This document shows, in pieces, positions 61,598 to 64,000 of a stretch of 64,000 nucleotides of DNA (the first letter of the stretch is position 1; each line of letters opens with the position of its first letter). A program made the position numbers and the translations under genes. The notes under the pieces were generated by a model. The model was not told where the DNA came from, ran no database searches, and saw only the letters and a program-made list of their open reading frames with translations. Origin of the DNA: Candidatus Gallimonas merdae (GTDB lineage: Bacteria > Bacillota > Clostridia > Christensenellales > Borkfalkiaceae); the NCBI GenBank assembly GCA_904419525.1, contig CAJFRT010000006.1, positions 1 to 64,000 of the forward strand. Reading direction: 5' to 3'.

Positions 61598-62551
61598 TTA
61601 ATCCTCCTTTTTTGCGAGCGAAAGACCGTATGCTTCGAGTTTCTGCATGACTTCGTCGAGCGACTTTTTGCCGAGATTCCGGACTTTCAGCATCTCGTCC
61701 TCCGTCTTGCTGATCAGGTCTTCCACGGTATGAATGTTGGCTCTCTTCAGACAGTTGTAGGAACGGACGGAGAAGTCCATATCCTCGATCTTCATCGAGA
61801 GAATCTGCTGCTGCTTGTCGTCGTCCGTCTTGACGAGAATGTCCATATCCTTGATGGTATCGGACAGGTTGACAAACAGATTGATGTGATCCTGCATGAT
61901 CTTCGCCGCGAGCGACACGATCTCTCTGCCGGAGAATGTCCCGTTCGTCCACACTTCGAGCGTGAGCTTGTCGTAGTCGATGTTCTGACCGACGCGCGCA
62001 GGCTCGACGTTGTAGTTGACTTTCTGGACGGGCGTATAGATGGAATCGATGGGGATATAATCGATGACGGGCTGTTTGTTTTCCTTGGCAGGCTTGTAGC
62101 CTCTGCCGCGCCCGATCGTGATCTCCATGTCGATCTTTCCGCCCTCATCTACCGTGCAGATGTACTGATCGGAATTGATGATCTCGACTTCCGCGTCCTG
62201 AGAGATGTCCGCAGCCGTGATGACGGCGGGGCCCTCTTTGGTTAAACGCAGCGTCTTGGTATAATCCTTGTCGGTGACTCTCGTCTTGATCGCGAGGAGC
62301 TTCAGGTTGAGAATGATCTCGGTGACGTCTTCTTTGACGCCGGGAAGCGCAGAAAACTCATGCTTCACCGTGCCGTCCATGAACTTGATCCCCTGCGCCG
62401 CGGCTCCGGGAAGTGCGGACAGAAGGATTCTTCTTAAGCAGTTGCCGATCGTGAGACCGAATCCCTTTTCAAGCGGCTCAACGACGATCTTCGCGTACGA
62501 TTTGGCGTCGTTCTCCACGACCTCGATCTTGGGCATGTCCATTTCGATCAT
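61598..62551 (-). CDS. rpoA: DNA-directed RNA polymerase alpha subunit
   Basis: A 317-residue subunit. The N-terminal dimerisation domain has EPLEKGFGLTIGNCLRRILLSALPGAA (core FGLTIGNCLRRILL); the C-terminal domain contains DMDFSVRSYNCLKRANIHTVEDLI (core RSYNCLKRANI), the part that contacts UP elements and regulators, and NLGKKSLDEVMQKLEAYGL. Normal length. AGGAGGTAGC lies upstream of ATG 62551. Confidence 0.98.
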   Translation of the reverse strand: MIEMDMPKIEVVENDAKSYAKIVVEPLEKGFGLTIGNCLRRILLSALPGAAAQGIKFMDGTVKHEFSALPGVKEDVTEIILNLKLLAIKTRVTDKDYTKTLRLTKEGPAVITAADISQDAEVEIINSDQYICTVDEGGKIDMEITIGRGRGYKPAKENKQPVIDYIPIDSIYTPVQKVNYNVEPARVGQNIDYDKLTLEVWTNGTFSGREIVSLAAKIMQDHINLFVNLSDTIKDMDILVKTDDDKQQQILSMKIEDMDFSVRSYNCLKRANIHTVEDLISKTEDEMLKVRNLGKKSLDEVMQKLEAYGLSLAKKED

Positions 62552-62573
62552 AAAGCTACCTCCTTCGGATTGA

Positions 62574-63164
62574 TTACTTGGAGTACAACTCGACGATCAT
62601 GTGCTCCGCGATCTGGGTGTCGATGTCCTCCCTCTTGGGAAGCTCGAGAACTTTTCCTTCCAGTTTTTCGAGGTCGCCTTCCAGCCACTTGGGAAGATTT
62701 CCCGCCTTTGCCGTCTTGACCTGCTCGAAATATTTGTTCTTTGCCCTGTTCTCTCTGACGGCGATCACATCACCGGCTTTGACGATATACGAAGGGATAT
62801 CCACTTTCTTTCCGTTGACGGAGAAGTGTGCGTGGCTGACGAGCTGGCGCGCCTGAAGACGGGTCGCCGCAAAGCCCAGACGATACACCACGTTGTCGAG
62901 ACGGCGCTCCAGGAGCGAAAGCATGTTTTCGCCCGTGATGCCCTTCATGCGGTCTGCCATCTCATAGTAACGGTGGAACTGCTTCTCGCTGACGCAGTAG
63001 ATGAACTTTGCTCTCTGCTTTTCGCGGAGCTGCAAGCCGTATTCAGAGACCTTTCTCGACTTTCTGCCCGACGTGCGGATGGACTTTTTGTAGCAGCCGA
63101 CGACCGCGGGATCGAGTTCGAGGAATCTGCACCTCTTCATTTTATGATATTTGTTGATTGCCAT
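62574..63164 (-). CDS. rpsD: 30S ribosomal protein S4
   Basis: A 196-residue S4. The conserved [22 protein letters not shown] segment (core YGLQLREKQ) and the S4 RNA-binding domain with [30 protein letters not shown] (core [12 protein letters not shown]) and [17 protein letters not shown] are clear. The N-terminal Cys pattern of zinc-binding S4 forms is absent. Placement between rpsK and rpoA is the Clostridia arrangement. Confidence 0.98.
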   Translation of the reverse strand: MAINKYHKMKRCRFLELDPAVVGCYKKSIRTSGRKSRKVSEYGLQLREKQRAKFIYCVSEKQFHRYYEMADRMKGITGENMLSLLERRLDNVVYRLGFAATRLQARQLVSHAHFSVNGKKVDIPSYIVKAGDVIAVRENRAKNKYFEQVKTAKAGNLPKWLEGDLEKLEGKVLELPKREDIDTQIAEHMIVELYSK

Positions 63165-63177
63165 TGTCTACCTCTCC

Positions 63178-63576
63178 TTACACTCTTCTGCGCTTGGGCG
63201 GACGGCATCCGTTGTGCGGGATGGGCGAAACGTCGGAGATAAGCGTTACCTCCAGCTCGCAGTTCGCCAGCGCGCGGATCGCAGACTCTCTGCCTGCGCC
63301 GGGGCCCTTGACGTACACTTCGACAGAACGCAGGCCGTGCTCTTTTGCAGCCTTTGCAGCCGTTTCTGCAGCCATCTGCGCTGCAAAAGGCGTGCCCTTT
63401 CTCGATCCGCGGAAGCCGAGCGACCCGGCACTCGACCAGGAAATCGCGTTGCCGTTCATATCCGTGATCGTCACAAGCGTATTATTGAACGTGGACTGGA
63501 TATGCACCTGCCCCCTGTCCACCTTTTTGAGTTCCCTCTTCTTGCGGGAAACCACTCTTCTCTTATCTGCTGCCAT
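63178..63576 (-). CDS. rpsK: 30S ribosomal protein S11
   Basis: A 132-residue S11: [20 protein letters not shown] near residue 25, [19 protein letters not shown] and the C-terminal [20 protein letters not shown] region (core [11 protein letters not shown]) are family signatures. Twelve bp separate it from rpsM. Confidence 0.98.
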   Translation of the reverse strand: MAADKRRVVSRKKRELKKVDRGQVHIQSTFNNTLVTITDMNGNAISWSSAGSLGFRGSRKGTPFAAQMAAETAAKAAKEHGLRSVEVYVKGPGAGRESAIRALANCELEVTLISDVSPIPHNGCRPPKRRRV

Positions 63577-63588
63577 GACGCTCTCTCC

Positions 63589-63957
63589 TTACTTCTTCTT
63601 GTTCGCCACCGTGCGGCGCGGTCCCTTGCGGGTACGCGCATTGCGCTTGGTGCTCTGTCCGCGGACGGGCAGGCCCTTTCTGTGGCGGACGCCGCGATAG
63701 CACCCGATCTCCATCAGGCGCTTGATGTTGAGGCTGACTGCCCCGCGAAGTTCACCTTCCACCGTGTAGTTGTGGTCGATGTATTCTCTTAACTTGGAAA
63801 CGTCGTTCTCGTCGAGATCCTTGACGCGCGTATCGGGGTTGATGCCCGTCGCAGCGAGGATCTTCTTCGACGTGGTGAGACCGATGCCGTAGATGTAGGT
63901 AAGCCCGATCTCTACCCGTTTTTCTCTGGGTAAATCCACACCGGCAATACGTGCCAT
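63589..63957 (-). CDS. rpsM: 30S ribosomal protein S13
   Basis: A 122-residue S13 beginning [26 protein letters not shown] (core [13 protein letters not shown]). The helix-turn region [22 protein letters not shown] and the basic end [14 protein letters not shown] are standard. CGGAGGAA precedes the ATG. First gene of the alpha operon within the window; the 43 bp beyond it (63958-64000) hold no recognisable gene. Confidence 0.98.
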   Translation of the reverse strand: MARIAGVDLPREKRVEIGLTYIYGIGLTTSKKILAATGINPDTRVKDLDENDVSKLREYIDHNYTVEGELRGAVSLNIKRLMEIGCYRGVRHRKGLPVRGQSTKRNARTRKGPRRTVANKKK

Positions 63958-64000
63958 TGAAATTCCTCCGTGTTTTTCGGTAATGATTTTGATGTATCGA

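Overview
The window reads as chromosomal DNA of a GC-rich, low-redox member of the Firmicutes, most likely a spore-forming (or spore-lineage) Clostridia of the gut type. The evidence is gene order and gene type: yicC-gmk-rpoZ-priA-def-fmt-rsmB-rlmN-rpe-thiN-spoVM in the Bacillus/Clostridium order, rpsM-rpsK-rpsD-rpoA-rplQ with rpsD inside the alpha operon, a large Bacillus-type SRP RNA, HPr kinase, YlxY next to an M16 peptidase, yceD-rpmF, a class I Fe-S fumarate hydratase in two subunits, a flavin reductase-rubredoxin fusion and an ackA-pta acetate branch. The order or genus is not settled here; a Christensenellales-like lineage is only a guess. No rRNA, tRNA or CRISPR array was seen.

Layout. 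1-664: end of an IS3-family element running off the left edge. 0.7-11.3 kb: one long minus-strand housekeeping block from yicC down to an acetyltransferase, driven by a strong promoter at 11.27 kb, many genes joined by ATGA overlaps, with a 24-codon spoVM-like gene between thiN and an M19 dipeptidase. 11.3-12.0 kb: stump of a LacI-type regulator. 12.0-16.4 kb: ligA and pcrA. 16.5-25.3 kb: rhomboid protease, an FHA-ABC transporter pair, an alcohol dehydrogenase/flavodoxin/TraX operon, and a CPBP-rlmH-M14-tadA operon. 25.3-27.4 kb: plus-strand fumarate hydratase operon with an acetyltransferase between its two subunits. 27.4-39.1 kb: acpP; ylxY-M16-glycosylase-alkD; and the uvrC-HAD-hprK-U32-mutS2 operon. 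39.1-42.5 kb: copper operon csoR-copA(-copZ fusion)-arsR with two CsoR-type boxes. 42.5-47.6 kb: rubredoxin protein, yceD-rpmF, pta-ackA and tmcAL. 47.6-54.7 kb: CoA-disulfide reductase-rhodanese, a GH43 lipoprotein and two FAD proteins. 54.7-59.6 kb: accessory stretch with a membrane-anchored YegP-type protein, two small HTH/membrane-protein modules, an Mrp ATPase and the SRP RNA. 59.6-64.0 kb: M18 aminopeptidase and the alpha ribosomal operon.

Themes. DNA repair is strongly represented (uvrC, pcrA, ligA, mutS2, priA, an alkylation glycosylase and a deaminated-purine/uracil glycosylase). Acetate metabolism (pta, ackA) lies beside tmcAL, a tRNA-modifying enzyme that consumes acetate. Most promoters are near-consensus with exactly 17-bp spacers, which makes two regulatory patterns visible: several genes whose ATG lies 6-8 nt after the -10 box (predicted leaderless mRNAs: pcrA, the CPBP gene, fumarate hydratase alpha, uvrC and a flavoprotein), and two small-HTH modules whose palindromic operator fills the spacer of the divergent promoter.
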